DNA from: DUPQ01 sp022706885
Lineage (GTDB): Bacteria; Bacillota; Clostridia; DUPQ01
Length of the DNA stretch: 25,486 nucleotides
Reading direction: 5' to 3'
Assembly (NCBI GenBank): GCA_022706885.1
Contig: JAKJBR010000016.1
Coordinates: forward strand, 1 to 25,486
Within the stretch, counting starts at the first letter, position 1; each line of letters starts with the position of its first letter. Made by a program: the position numbers and the translations under genes. Shown here in pieces: positions 16,171 through 25,060 of the stretch. The notes under the pieces are model-generated. The model was not told the origin of the DNA. It did not search any database and saw nothing but the letters and a program-made list of their open reading frames with translations.

Positions 16171-17658
16171 ATGATAAGTCTCGGTATCGACATAGGCGGC
16201 ACCGGTTGTAAATGTGTAGCCTTTCGGGATGACGGCAAGCAACTTGCAGTCGCCTATACGGAATATCCCCTGGCGGCGGGACAGGTCAACCTGCCTTCGG
16301 ATATCCTGACCTTATCGGTATTTCAGGTAATCAAAAAATGTACCGCTGAAATCCCCGACAAGCAGCAGATTGCGGCTATCACCGTCTGCTCCTTCGGTGA
16401 ATCCTTTGTACCCGTAGATAAGGACGGCAATGCATTGACCGATATACTGCTGTATTTCGGCAATACGGAGAGTGAAGAATTTAATAATCTTGTCAGCAGT
16501 ATCGGAGAAGAGAAGTTTATGCGTATCGCACGTATTTTACCCGATGCATCCTACTCTCTTTCCAAAATGCTATATACCCGGAAGGTAGCCAAGCGACCTG
16601 TCTGGAAATACCTGTTTATAGCAAACTTCATTACATACCGGCTGACGGGAAAGGCATACACCGATGTTTCCCTGGCCTGCCGAAGTTTACTCTACGATGT
16701 GGAAAACCGTTGCTGGTCCAAGCAACTCTTGGAACTGTGCAGCATCGAAGAAAGCACACTTCCCGAAGTGTTGCCTGCCGGTGTAAAAGCGGGTACAATT
16801 CTGCCAAAAGCAGCCGCACTGCTGGGGCTTCCTTGCAATGTTCAGGTGGTAACGGGTTGCCACGACCAGATTGTCAATGCCTTGGGCGCCGGCGTACGCA
16901 ATGCGGGTGACGCAGTGGATTCCTCCGGCACCTCCGAGTGTATTACCCCGCTTTTTTCCTCCATTCCGGAAAGCCTGGATTTTCAGAGGAATAATTTTGC
17001 CTGCGTTCCTTATTTAGAGGACCGCGGATATGTCACTTATGCATACAATATCTCGGCAGGCTCGGTAGTCCGCTGGTATCGGGATGCACTGGCAAGCCAT
17101 ATGAGCAGGGAGGCTGCGATGGAGAATAAAAGCATTTATGACTTACTTAACGAGCAATGCCCGTCACAACCTTCAGACCTGATGATGCTTCCCTTCTTAC
17201 AGGGAATGGGCGGTACACCCGATGTGGATGCGACTGCCACAGGACTTATTGCCGGTCTTACCACACAGACCCGCCTTACGGATATCTACCGCGCCGTTTT
17301 AGAAGGTATAACCTTTGAGATGCGCTACAACCGGGAAAAACTCGGCGAGAGCGGAGTTACATTCAAAAAACTCTTTGCCTGCGGCGGCGGTGCACGGTCT
17401 TCCGTTTGGCTACAAATCAAGGCGGATATCTTAGGCTGTGAGATTATTCCGGTGAAATCCGAGGAAACGGGCGCTATGGGCTGTGCTATTCTGGGCATTT
17501 GTGCTATAACAGGCGAAAAACCGTTTGATGTTGCCGAACGATTTTGGCAATACGGTACACATGTCCGTCCTAACCCTGAACACCTGGAAATCTACAATAA
17601 AAAGTACAAAACATACAAAACCTTAAGAAAATTGTATATGAAACAAAGGAGCAAATAG
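16171..17658 (+). CDS. FGGY-family carbohydrate kinase
   Basis: A 495-aa sugar kinase of the FGGY family (xylulo-, rhamnulo-, fuculo-kinase type). The N-terminal phosphate-binding motif is GIDIGGTGCK (5-14), the catalytic aspartate D232 lies in TGCHDQ, and the adenosine motif is CGGGARS (404-410). Length and two-domain ribonuclease-H-like layout are normal. It follows the isomerase by 12 bases with AGGAGGAG, so it probably phosphorylates the ketose made upstream. Exact sugar cannot be read from sequence. Confidence 0.92.
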   Translation: MISLGIDIGGTGCKCVAFRDDGKQLAVAYTEYPLAAGQVNLPSDILTLSVFQVIKKCTAEIPDKQQIAAITVCSFGESFVPVDKDGNALTDILLYFGNTESEEFNNLVSSIGEEKFMRIARILPDASYSLSKMLYTRKVAKRPVWKYLFIANFITYRLTGKAYTDVSLACRSLLYDVENRCWSKQLLELCSIEESTLPEVLPAGVKAGTILPKAAALLGLPCNVQVVTGCHDQIVNALGAGVRNAGDAVDSSGTSECITPLFSSIPESLDFQRNNFACVPYLEDRGYVTYAYNISAGSVVRWYRDALASHMSREAAMENKSIYDLLNEQCPSQPSDLMMLPFLQGMGGTPDVDATATGLIAGLTTQTRLTDIYRAVLEGITFEMRYNREKLGESGVTFKKLFACGGGARSSVWLQIKADILGCEIIPVKSEETGAMGCAILGICAITGEKPFDVAERFWQYGTHVRPNPEHLEIYNKKYKTYKTLRKLYMKQRSK

Positions 17659-17659
17659 T

Positions 17660-18637
17660 ATGAAAAATACCGTTAATAATTATATAGGACATGCAAGCCA
17701 GCTTTGCGGTGTGGAGGAAGTACGGCTTATAGGAGGTAAGGGCGACGGTATAAGGCTGCTGCAGCTTAGAAATGCTGCAGGCTTGCAGATGACCGTATGT
17801 GCAGACCGCTGTGCGGACATTTACCGGCTGATTTTCAAAGGCGATAATATGGGCTATTTTTCTCCTGCCGGTTATGTTGCTCCCGCTTACTACGACCAAA
17901 CCGGCACGGGCTTTTTAAAGAGTTTTACCGCAGGATTTCTTACCACCTGCGGCTTGACAGCGGCGGGAAGTCCCTGCACCGACGAAGGCGAAGTATTACC
18001 TCTGCACGGCACCATAGGTAACACCCCGTGTGAGCAAATCCGGTGGGATGAGGATGATGAAAACATATATATCCATGCCGTTATAAACGACAGCGGAATA
18101 TTCTCAAGGAAACTGATGCTCAAGCGTACCGTTACCTGCAAAAAGCATATCAACACATTCGACATAAGGGACACAATAGAGAACCTAGGTGACCGGCAAT
18201 CCCCCCTTATGCTGCTGTATCACATGAATATGGGATATCCCCTTCTGTCGGAAAATGCGGTACTGGAAATCCCTTCGGTGTCCGTAAAGCCCAGAAACCA
18301 ACATGCGGCAAAGGATTTGAATACCTGGCATAAGATACTGCCTCCCACTCCCGGATTTGAGGAGCAGTGCTATTTCCACAGTTTCCGAAAGCAAGGCAAG
18401 GCATCCATATACAATCCCGATATCGGCAAAGGTCTGACCATATCCTTCGATGCCGATAAACTGGACTATTTCACCCAATGGAAGATGATGGGTTGCCGTG
18501 ATTATGTTCTGGGTCTGGAACCGGGAAATTGCCACCCCGACGGCCGCGATGTCATGAGACGTGAGGGTACATTGAAGTTTATTGCTCCCGGAGAGAGTAT
18601 TACTTACCAAGTGACCGTAAACCTTTACGAAATATAA
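17660..18637 (+). CDS. DUF4432 aldose-epimerase-like protein
   Basis: A 325-aa galactose-mutarotase-like protein of the DUF4432 family. Landmarks are the N-terminal CADRCADIYRLIFKGDNMGYF region, FTAGFLTTCGL, the LHG (H about 116) and YHMNMGYP motifs with potential catalytic histidines, and the late YVLGLEPGN. Members are found in sugar operons and are thought to act as mutarotases or epimerases, though most are untested. It starts 1 base after the kinase stop, so it is tightly co-transcribed and coupled. Confidence 0.88.
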   Translation: MKNTVNNYIGHASQLCGVEEVRLIGGKGDGIRLLQLRNAAGLQMTVCADRCADIYRLIFKGDNMGYFSPAGYVAPAYYDQTGTGFLKSFTAGFLTTCGLTAAGSPCTDEGEVLPLHGTIGNTPCEQIRWDEDDENIYIHAVINDSGIFSRKLMLKRTVTCKKHINTFDIRDTIENLGDRQSPLMLLYHMNMGYPLLSENAVLEIPSVSVKPRNQHAAKDLNTWHKILPPTPGFEEQCYFHSFRKQGKASIYNPDIGKGLTISFDADKLDYFTQWKMMGCRDYVLGLEPGNCHPDGRDVMRREGTLKFIAPGESITYQVTVNLYEI

Positions 18638-18648
18638 GGAGAACAGAT

Positions 18649-19644
18649 ATGCCTATTATTACCGGCCGGGAGAATGTCCTGGCAATATATGAAAAAGCCG
18701 CGAAAAAAGGATGGGTAATTCCCTGTTTTTGCAGCGAAAATCTGACCACCACCGAAGCAATACTGACCGCCGCCTCCGACTTCGCAAAAGAAAAAGGATA
18801 CGACGGTATTCCCGTTACTCTGGCCATTACCAACCGGTATGACCGACGTACCCAGTCCGCATACTATACCCACACCAGACGCTGGGATATAGGGCTGGAG
18901 CTGTTCCGCAGCAATCTGGAAATCCTATCCCGTGTATTTCCCGACCTGGATGTGATGATTCATCTGGATCATGCACAGCACGATGCCGATGAAGAATTGC
19001 TGGAAAGCGATCTGAGTATGTATTCCTCGGTCATGTATGACGCATCCGTACTGCCTATGGAAGAGAATATGGAAAAGACACGTGCTTATGTGCGACGCAA
19101 GGGGCAGGAATTATTAATCGAGGGTGCCTGTGACGAGATAACGGATGCCGACGGTGAGATACGATGTGAAATCACCGATGCGGATAAGTGCGAGCGGTAT
19201 ATGCGGGAAACAGGTGTGGATATAGTGGTTGCAAACTTAGGCACCGAACACCGTGCCTCCGGCCATGATCTGCACTACCGCTGCGATGCTGCAAGGGCCA
19301 TCAAAGCGAGAATAGGCTCCAGAATCTGTCTGCACGGTACTTCTTCGGTTTCCAACGATCAAATTAAGAAACTGTTCGATGACGGTATATGTAAGGTTAA
19401 TATCTGGACCGCTCTGGAGCGGGATTCCTCACCTGCCCTCACCGAGTGGACAGTCAAAAACGCAGCCAAGTGCGGCGGCCCTGCTTTAGAACATAAGTTA
19501 ATAGAGCAAGGCTATCTGACCGAGTGCTCCGGAACCGGTAACAAATCCACTCTGGATTACTACACAACCACCGCCCGTCAGGAAATAATTTTCCGGGAAA
19601 TGAAGAAGATTGTCCGCGGTTACCTGGATTTGTGGTACTGCTGA
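18649..19644 (+). CDS. Class II (zinc) ketose-phosphate aldolase
   Basis: A 331-aa member of the class II fructose-bisphosphate/tagatose-bisphosphate aldolase family, cleaving a ketose phosphate to dihydroxyacetone phosphate and an aldehyde. The catalytic aspartate and zinc histidines are in place: LDH (D107, H108), GTEH (H201) and LHG (H229), followed by a phosphate-binding KVNIWTAL. The usual GTxHG reads GTEHR and HGGSG reads HGTSS, so the substrate loops differ from FbaA/GatY and a non-classical substrate is likely. AAGGAGA precedes the ATG. Last gene of the sugar operon; it would cleave the product of the kinase. Confidence 0.85.
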   Translation: MPIITGRENVLAIYEKAAKKGWVIPCFCSENLTTTEAILTAASDFAKEKGYDGIPVTLAITNRYDRRTQSAYYTHTRRWDIGLELFRSNLEILSRVFPDLDVMIHLDHAQHDADEELLESDLSMYSSVMYDASVLPMEENMEKTRAYVRRKGQELLIEGACDEITDADGEIRCEITDADKCERYMRETGVDIVVANLGTEHRASGHDLHYRCDAARAIKARIGSRICLHGTSSVSNDQIKKLFDDGICKVNIWTALERDSSPALTEWTVKNAAKCGGPALEHKLIEQGYLTECSGTGNKSTLDYYTTTARQEIIFREMKKIVRGYLDLWYC

Positions 19645-19673
19645 TTGATTAATAAGCACAGTTATAGTATTAT
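19645..19673 (+). promoter_or_regulatory. Possible vanZ-like gene promoter
   Basis: TTGATT (19645-19650), 17-bp spacer, TATTAT (19668-19673), starting right after the aldolase stop. It suggests the next gene is not dependent on the sugar operon promoter. Confidence 0.5.
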
Positions 19674-19699
19674 GCTTTGGGGTTGGGAAAGGATATCAC

Positions 19700-20230
19700 T
19701 TGAAAAAGATATGTAACCGTTTTAAGAATAACCGATGGGCGTTAATCTCCTGGGTACTTCTGATTATGTGGATGGTATTGATTTTCATATTGTCTTCCCA
19801 TACTGCCGACCGCTCGTCTTCGGTAAGCGGCAACATTCTCTCCGCTATTCTTAAGGTAGTTTATCCGGAATTCCGACAAATGAGCGCCGATGAACAGTTT
19901 ATAGTACTGGAAAGCTATCAGTATATAATACGTAAATCGGCACACTTTCTGCTCTTCGGAGTATTGGGAACGCTGTCCGTAAATGCATACAAGTCGATAC
20001 ATATCAAAACCGACCGCCTTGTGATAGTATTGTCTTTGGCGACATGTGTCATTAATGCGATACTTGACGAAATACATCAGATATTCGTTCCCGGAAGGTC
20101 CTGCGAAATCACCGACATTCTTATAGACAGCATAGGCTCTTTGCTGTTTATCTTTCTGACCGTTTATATCTTCCGCTGTATTGAAAACGGAAAAAAGGCA
20201 TCAGCTGATTGTGAAAATAAAAAGCAATGA
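19700..20230 (+). CDS. VanZ-like family membrane protein
   Basis: A 176-aa membrane protein with about four helices (residues 13-31, 79-98, 106-124, 142-160). The VanZ-like signature is complete: an early ILSS, RKSAHFLLFGVLG, then DEIHQIFVPGRSCEITDILIDSIG. VanZ is linked to teicoplanin resistance, but the chromosomal homologues mostly have no known function. The start codon is TTG at 19700 with AAAGGA about six bases upstream; no in-frame ATG is better placed. It lies 55 bases past the sugar operon and is convergent with rpoD. Confidence 0.88.
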   Translation: MKKICNRFKNNRWALISWVLLIMWMVLIFILSSHTADRSSSVSGNILSAILKVVYPEFRQMSADEQFIVLESYQYIIRKSAHFLLFGVLGTLSVNAYKSIHIKTDRLVIVLSLATCVINAILDEIHQIFVPGRSCEITDILIDSIGSLLFIFLTVYIFRCIENGKKASADCENKKQ

Positions 20231-20256
20231 AAAAAGCGGTAAAAACATTTTACCGC
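20230..20256 (-). terminator. rpoD terminator
   Basis: A perfect 9-bp stem (20236-20244 with 20248-20256, GCGGTAAAA/TTTTACCGC) with a 3-base loop. On the minus strand it is followed by TTTTTT. It starts 27 bases past the rpoD stop, and the T-run overlaps the vanZ-like stop codon. Confidence 0.85.
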
Positions 20257-20282
20257 AATCAGTATTTCATCGTAAAAGTATT

Positions 20283-21410
20283 TTATTCCAGATAATCTCT
20301 CAGTTTCTTACTTCTGCTCGGGTGTCGAAGTTTTCTCAAGGCTTTGGCCTCAATCTGTCTTATACGCTCTCTCGTGACATTGAACTCCTTGCCCACTTCT
20401 TCCAGTGTTCTGGCTCTGCCGTCATCCAGTCCGAACCTGAGTTTGAGAACCTTCTTCTCTCTCGGAGTAAGTGTGTCCAATACCGACATAAGCTGTTCTT
20501 TTAACAGGGTGAATGCCGCCGCTTCCGCAGGAGCAAGCGCATCTTCATCGGGAATAAAGTCGCCCAGATGACTGTCTTCTTCTTCACCTATCGGAGTTTC
20601 CAAAGATACGGGATCCTGATTAATCTTCATTATTTCACGGACCTTGTCTTCGGTCATATTCATTTCCCTTGCTATTTCTTCGGGGGTGGGATCTCTTCCC
20701 AGTTCGTGCACAAGCTGACGCGATACCCTTGTGTATTTGTTTATGGTTTCCACCATATGAACGGGTATTCTTATGGTTCTTGCCTGGTCTGCTATGGATC
20801 TGGTTATTGCCTGACGAATCCACCAGGTGGCATATGTGCTGAACTTGAATCCTTTGGTATAGTCAAACTTATCCACCGCTTTTATAAGTCCCAGATTGCC
20901 TTCCTGAATCAGATCAAGAAACTGCAATCCTCTGCCCACATATCTCTTTGCTATACTGACCACCAGCCTCAGATTGGCTTCCGCAAGCTTTCTCTTACAC
21001 TCCTCATCGCCCGCCTCTATACCTTTGGCAAGTTCTATCTCTTCTTCCACTGTCAATAGAGGAACCTTACCTATCTCCTTCAGATACATCCTTACGGGGT
21101 CATCAACCGACACTCCGTCCGGTACGGAGACATCAATATCTTCCGTTTCATAATCCTCATCGGATAGGTCTTTTTCGTCATCCACGATATCTATACCCGC
21201 TTCTTCAAACATCTCTATCAACTTGTCCATCTGGTCGGAATTTACTTCCATATCATCAAAACTGTCGGTTATTTCCTGAGATACAAGCGTGCCTTTGGTT
21301 TTTCCTTTTTCCATAAGGTCAGCCATTATTTTATTGAATCTGACCATCCCGCTTTCTTCTTCCACAGGCTGTTGTTGTGCCTTTTTATTGGAATTTTCTT
21401 TTTCACTCAT
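20283..21410 (-). CDS. rpoD: RNA polymerase primary sigma factor RpoD (SigA)
   Basis: Primary sigma-70 factor, 375 aa, the compact size usual in Firmicutes. Region 1.1 lies in the acidic N-terminus, region 1.2 at about 102-134 (DPVRMYLKEIGKVPLL), region 2 at about 142-212 including FSTYATWWIRQAITR for -10 recognition, and regions 3 and 4. The -35-binding helix-turn-helix is LEEVGKEFNVTRERIRQIE. GGAGG stands upstream of the ATG at 21410. It follows dnaG by 16 bases, the classic dnaG-rpoD arrangement, and ends at a strong terminator. Confidence 0.97.
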   Translation of the reverse strand: MSEKENSNKKAQQQPVEEESGMVRFNKIMADLMEKGKTKGTLVSQEITDSFDDMEVNSDQMDKLIEMFEEAGIDIVDDEKDLSDEDYETEDIDVSVPDGVSVDDPVRMYLKEIGKVPLLTVEEEIELAKGIEAGDEECKRKLAEANLRLVVSIAKRYVGRGLQFLDLIQEGNLGLIKAVDKFDYTKGFKFSTYATWWIRQAITRSIADQARTIRIPVHMVETINKYTRVSRQLVHELGRDPTPEEIAREMNMTEDKVREIMKINQDPVSLETPIGEEEDSHLGDFIPDEDALAPAEAAAFTLLKEQLMSVLDTLTPREKKVLKLRFGLDDGRARTLEEVGKEFNVTRERIRQIEAKALRKLRHPSRSKKLRDYLE

Positions 21411-21426
21411 CTGTACTACCTCCGGA

Positions 21427-23256
21427 TTATGTATTTATTTTGTATTTTGCCAGCAGAGCAGTGTTCTTTCTCAGCTCTTCTTTAATATTTTCTTTTTCGC
21501 TCTCACTTAAGCCGTCCGATGCCAATGCACGACTTAACACCATATTGTTGTTCACTATCATGTCATGACGGTATTTGGAGATATAGTCGTTTAATGCTTT
21601 GCAAGGATCGGAAATGGTATGATATTCCGCAGCCTCTTTTATAAACGCAGCTCTCTGCTCATCGTCCAACATAGCCGCTATCCTGGCTTCATCGGGACTT
21701 TCCTTCGAATCATATCTGTTAATAATCTCCTGAAGAAGATCTCTGCTGAAGTCATTGTGTATCATGTTATCGGCAAGCAACTGCTTTTCAATCTCCCCTT
21801 TAAATGTCGGGTTGTTGCAAAGAAGCACCAGAATGGTATAGAAGAGTTTATCCAGTTTGCTTTCGGTAAACCTGTCGGTCAATGCCGAAGCTATTTTTTT
21901 TGTCCTCGGTATCTCCGTCTGCGAGGTATCGGACCTGCCGGTATCTCCCGTTCTGTTCTGTACTTCCTTTAAAAGCGCATCATAACTGGTATTGTATCTG
22001 GCGGATATATTTTTAATATACACATCCCGTTCCACCGGGCTTTGCACCTGTCCTATTGCCGCCGCAACACCTTTTAAAAATGCAATCTTTCCCCCGGAAG
22101 TCTTTAAGTCGCATGTCTGTTTGAGCAAATGTGCTTTGTATTCCACAAGCATAAGAGCATTTTTCAGCGATTCTTTGAACTCTTCTTTACCCATAAGTCT
22201 AATAAAATCATCGGGGTCTTTTATAGTATTGCCGAACTTATCTTTTGCGGGAAGCATAAGTACTTTTACCACACAACCCAGCCCTGCCAATATATCCAGT
22301 CCTCTTAAAGTGGCGTTCTGCCCGGCAGCATCGTTGTCATACGCTATTATGGCCTGCCCGAATACTCTTTTTATCATCTTTGCCTGATTATCGGTAAGGG
22401 AAGTTCCCAATGAAGCTATGACATTGGTAAAGCCCGCCTGATGAAGACTTATACAATCCATGTATCCTTCCACAATAATAACAAAATCCTCTCTGGCGTT
22501 CTTTGCCAAATTCATGGCATACAGGCTTTTGTTCTTCTTGTATACGACGGTTTCCGGTGAGTTCATGTACTTGACATCCTTCTCCTCCAATGCCCTGCCG
22601 CCGAAACCTATAACCCTGTTTCTGACATCAATGATAGGGAACATTATACGGTTTCTGAATTTATCAAAAACCTTGTTTTTGGACTTTGAAGCCAGACCGG
22701 CTTCCACTATTTCATCGTCGTTAAATCCCTTTGACTTGAGATATTCGGTCAAAGCCGACCATTCATCGGGAGCATATCCTATCCCGAACAATGTAATTGT
22801 TTCGCCCTTTATGCCTCTTTTGCCCAGATATTCCTTTGCCTGATTGCTTATTTTAAATCTCATGTTCTCATAAAAGAATCGGGCTGAAAGACTGTTCATC
22901 TCATATGTTCTTTTTTCTTTCCGAAGAACCGCTTCATCCACATAACTGTTTTTTTCCGGTATCACTATGTTGGCTCTTTCGGCCAACAGTTTTACCGCTT
23001 CGGAATAACTTAAGTTTTCGATGTCTTTTATAAAATTAATAACGTTTCCGCCCTTATTGCAGCCGAAACAGTAGTATATCTGTTTTGCGGGAACTACCGA
23101 GAAGGAGGGAGTCTTTTCCTGGTGAAACGGACACAGACCGAAATAGTCCTTGCCTTTTCTGTCTATTTTCACATATCTGGAAACGGTATCTACAATCTCG
23201 TTTTTGGAAATTATCTCTTCTATTAGCGGTTCGGGATAAATATATCGTTCGGTCAT
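21427..23256 (-). CDS. dnaG: DNA primase
   Basis: Makes RNA primers for replication. The 609-aa protein has the N-terminal CHC2 zinc site (C42, H45, C63, C66), the RNA-polymerase core with the toprim motifs EGYMD (263-267) and YDNDAAG (306-312), and a C-terminal DnaB-interacting helical domain. The ATG at 23256 has AGGAGGAG upstream. It is co-transcribed with rpoD. The upstream gene is divergent. Confidence 0.97.
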   Translation of the reverse strand: MTERYIYPEPLIEEIISKNEIVDTVSRYVKIDRKGKDYFGLCPFHQEKTPSFSVVPAKQIYYCFGCNKGGNVINFIKDIENLSYSEAVKLLAERANIVIPEKNSYVDEAVLRKEKRTYEMNSLSARFFYENMRFKISNQAKEYLGKRGIKGETITLFGIGYAPDEWSALTEYLKSKGFNDDEIVEAGLASKSKNKVFDKFRNRIMFPIIDVRNRVIGFGGRALEEKDVKYMNSPETVVYKKNKSLYAMNLAKNAREDFVIIVEGYMDCISLHQAGFTNVIASLGTSLTDNQAKMIKRVFGQAIIAYDNDAAGQNATLRGLDILAGLGCVVKVLMLPAKDKFGNTIKDPDDFIRLMGKEEFKESLKNALMLVEYKAHLLKQTCDLKTSGGKIAFLKGVAAAIGQVQSPVERDVYIKNISARYNTSYDALLKEVQNRTGDTGRSDTSQTEIPRTKKIASALTDRFTESKLDKLFYTILVLLCNNPTFKGEIEKQLLADNMIHNDFSRDLLQEIINRYDSKESPDEARIAAMLDDEQRAAFIKEAAEYHTISDPCKALNDYISKYRHDMIVNNNMVLSRALASDGLSESEKENIKEELRKNTALLAKYKINT

Positions 23257-23304
23257 TGCTCCTCCTGCTTACATTATTCGACGCATATTGCTTATTTCCT
23301 TTAT

Positions 23305-23334
23305 TTGTCTGTTCATAAATACATATTTTAATAC
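23305..23334 (+). promoter_or_regulatory. Possible promoter of the DUF6514 gene
   Basis: TTGTCT (23305-23310), 18-bp spacer, TAATAC (23329-23334), about 30 bases ahead of the ATG. A comparable promoter for dnaG on the other strand was not obvious. Confidence 0.35.
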
Positions 23335-23364
23335 TATCCTTACCGATATACGGAGGTAAATAAT

Positions 23365-23646
23365 ATGTCAACCTACACGCTTAAACGCAGCTGCAGGCTT
23401 ATTGACGAAAGAAAAAACAAACTGGATGTCGAGTATTTCCTCATTGAAGAGTTTTCTCTGAAGGAACAATGCAAAACTTACGGCATAAAGGTGGAAACAA
23501 GGGAAAACGGTAAACTCACCGATACATGTTCGGTCAGTGATGTATCGGTTAAACAGGATGAGGCTTTATACATACTGGAAAAAATGGCCGATTACGAAGT
23601 CACCGCCGTTACGGCAAGAGATGTTATTGAGGATATGGCGCTGTAG
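23365..23646 (+). CDS. DUF6514 family protein (short, unknown function)
   Basis: A 93-aa protein with a GGAGG Shine-Dalgarno eight bases upstream of the ATG. It has mixed charge, no membrane segment or signal peptide, and alternating strand/helix character. The ending TAVTARDVIEDMAL and the YGIKVE and VSVKQDEAL segments fit the small clostridial DUF6514 family. Function unknown. It is divergent from dnaG and convergent with the ATPase gene. Confidence 0.75.
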   Translation: MSTYTLKRSCRLIDERKNKLDVEYFLIEEFSLKEQCKTYGIKVETRENGKLTDTCSVSDVSVKQDEALYILEKMADYEVTAVTARDVIEDMAL

Positions 23647-23661
23647 CGGAAGATTAACCGA

Positions 23662-23688
23662 ATTTACACTGCTTTTTTGCAGGTAAAT
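23662..23688. terminator. Hairpin between convergent genes
   Basis: ATTTAC-A-CTGC (23662-23672) pairs with GCAG-GTAAAT (23679-23688), leaving one bulged A and a TTTTTT loop. It lies 15 bases past the DUF6514 stop and 30 bases past the ATPase stop on the other strand. No T-run follows either arm, so it is only a possible terminator. Confidence 0.35.
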
Positions 23689-23718
23689 ATCCAAAGAATA
23701 AAAGCATCATACAAAAAA

Positions 23719-24993
23719 TCAGACTCCCAGATTTCCTACAGGTACAACATATACGCCGTCCGGTCTTTTGTATGCCATATCGGAGTTTGCCGTCAGGACC
23801 ATCAGGAAAGAAGGTTTATTCATTTTTTCCGTATCAATGAGACTTGCCAGCTTCAATAATGACTGAGCACCTTGGTTTATAAGGGTATCTCCGCCTATCT
23901 TTATCTCGACAAGTCCGTATCTACCGTTTCTTAAATGAATAACGGCATCACATTCCAGTCCGTTTTTATCGCGATAGTGATATACCGAACCGTCCGATGC
24001 ATCCGCATAGACTCGTAAATCCCTGATTGCCAAAGTTTCAAACATAAAGCCCAAAGTTGACATATCTTGCAACAAATCATCGGGACCCAATCCCAATGCG
24101 GCTGTAGCAATGGACGGATCTACAAAGTATCTGGTATCCGATGTTCTTATTGCAGTTGAGGAACGTAAATTGGGATTCCAAGCCGCAGCATCTTCAACAA
24201 CAAACATTTTCTTTAATGCATCTATATATGAGCGTACCGTATCCACATTCAGTGTTGCGCTATCGTTATCCTTGATATCATCACATATAGCAGTATCCGC
24301 AACCCGTTGTCCCTGATGACGGGCATACGATCTCATAAGCCGTTTCACTCTTTCGGGATTTCTTTCCACATTATCCACTCTTGACATATCAACATTGACG
24401 ACCGCATCGTAATAGTCTCTTGCCTGATTCAAGGCAAGCTTTCCTGACAGATAAGTTGAAAGAGGCCATCCCCCGCGGCATATAAGAAAACATATATCAC
24501 TCAATGTCAGATCGCATCCGGCATATATATTATCAGGCGATGAAAACAGTTCTCTAAGACTTATTGAACCGTCGGATTCGCCCGATTCCGAAAGACTCAT
24601 AGGTCTCATGCGCAAATAGGAGAATCTGCCTGTTCCCGAGTGAGTTATATCTTTTGTATCTGCCGGAACCGATGAACCGGTAAGAATGAATTGAGAGAAT
24701 GCTTTACGTCTATCCACCTCAAATCTTATTGCATCCCAAAGTTTAGGAGCAATCTGCCACTCGTCAATCAATCTGGGCACCTCCCCCCTCAAAAGTATAT
24801 CGGGATCGGTTTCAGCAAGCATAAGATTTCTTTCCCGTCTTACCGGATCGGCCATATACAGAATGCTCTTTGCTCTCTGCTCGGCTGTCGTGGTCTTACC
24901 GCACCACTTAGGCCCCTCTATGAGTACTGCACCTTTACCGGCCAGTTTTTCTTCTAAAATAGCATCCGCTACCCTTTTCTTGTATCCTTCCAT
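23719..24993 (-). CDS. AAA_14 / DUF4143 ATPase
   Basis: A 424-aa protein of the widespread, mostly uncharacterised AAA_14-DUF4143 family. The N-terminal ATPase has Walker A GPKWCGKT (27-34), Walker B RLIDEWQ (about 74-80) and an LTGSS sensor. A central winged-helix-like stretch lies around 233-273 (NVDTVRSYIDALKKMFVVED). The C-terminal DUF4143 domain has a PD-(D/E)xK-like set: E347, D349, E363, K365. Members often occur in several copies per genome and vary between strains. The ATG at 24993 has only a weak GAGG. The gene stands alone behind a promoter with three direct repeats and a palindrome. Confidence 0.9.
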   Translation of the reverse strand: MEGYKKRVADAILEEKLAGKGAVLIEGPKWCGKTTTAEQRAKSILYMADPVRRERNLMLAETDPDILLRGEVPRLIDEWQIAPKLWDAIRFEVDRRKAFSQFILTGSSVPADTKDITHSGTGRFSYLRMRPMSLSESGESDGSISLRELFSSPDNIYAGCDLTLSDICFLICRGGWPLSTYLSGKLALNQARDYYDAVVNVDMSRVDNVERNPERVKRLMRSYARHQGQRVADTAICDDIKDNDSATLNVDTVRSYIDALKKMFVVEDAAAWNPNLRSSTAIRTSDTRYFVDPSIATAALGLGPDDLLQDMSTLGFMFETLAIRDLRVYADASDGSVYHYRDKNGLECDAVIHLRNGRYGLVEIKIGGDTLINQGAQSLLKLASLIDTEKMNKPSFLMVLTANSDMAYKRPDGVYVVPVGNLGV

Positions 24994-25017
24994 TATGTAT
25001 ATCGCCTCATTAAAACA

Positions 25018-25039
25018 GTTATTATATAGGTATAATAAC
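25018..25039. promoter_or_regulatory. Perfect palindrome over the ATPase -10 region
   Basis: GTTATTATA (25018-25026) and TATAATAAC (25031-25039) are perfect 9-bp inverted arms around TAGG. The palindrome covers the -10 box and the likely start site of the ATPase gene, the usual place for a repressor site. Confidence 0.6.
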
Positions 25040-25060
25040 CCGTAATTACCTGTCTGTCAA
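25032..25060 (-). promoter_or_regulatory. Promoter of the DUF4143 ATPase gene
   Basis: Minus-strand -35 TTGACA (25055-25060), 17-bp spacer, -10 TATTAT (25032-25037). The start site falls near 25025, about 32 bases before the ATG. Confidence 0.75.

Noticed and set aside
19620..20283. Attachment-site duplicate of the tRNA 3' end
   Set aside because: Looked for TTCGAGTCC and the acceptor-stem sequence at the far edge of the suspected insertion and saw none.
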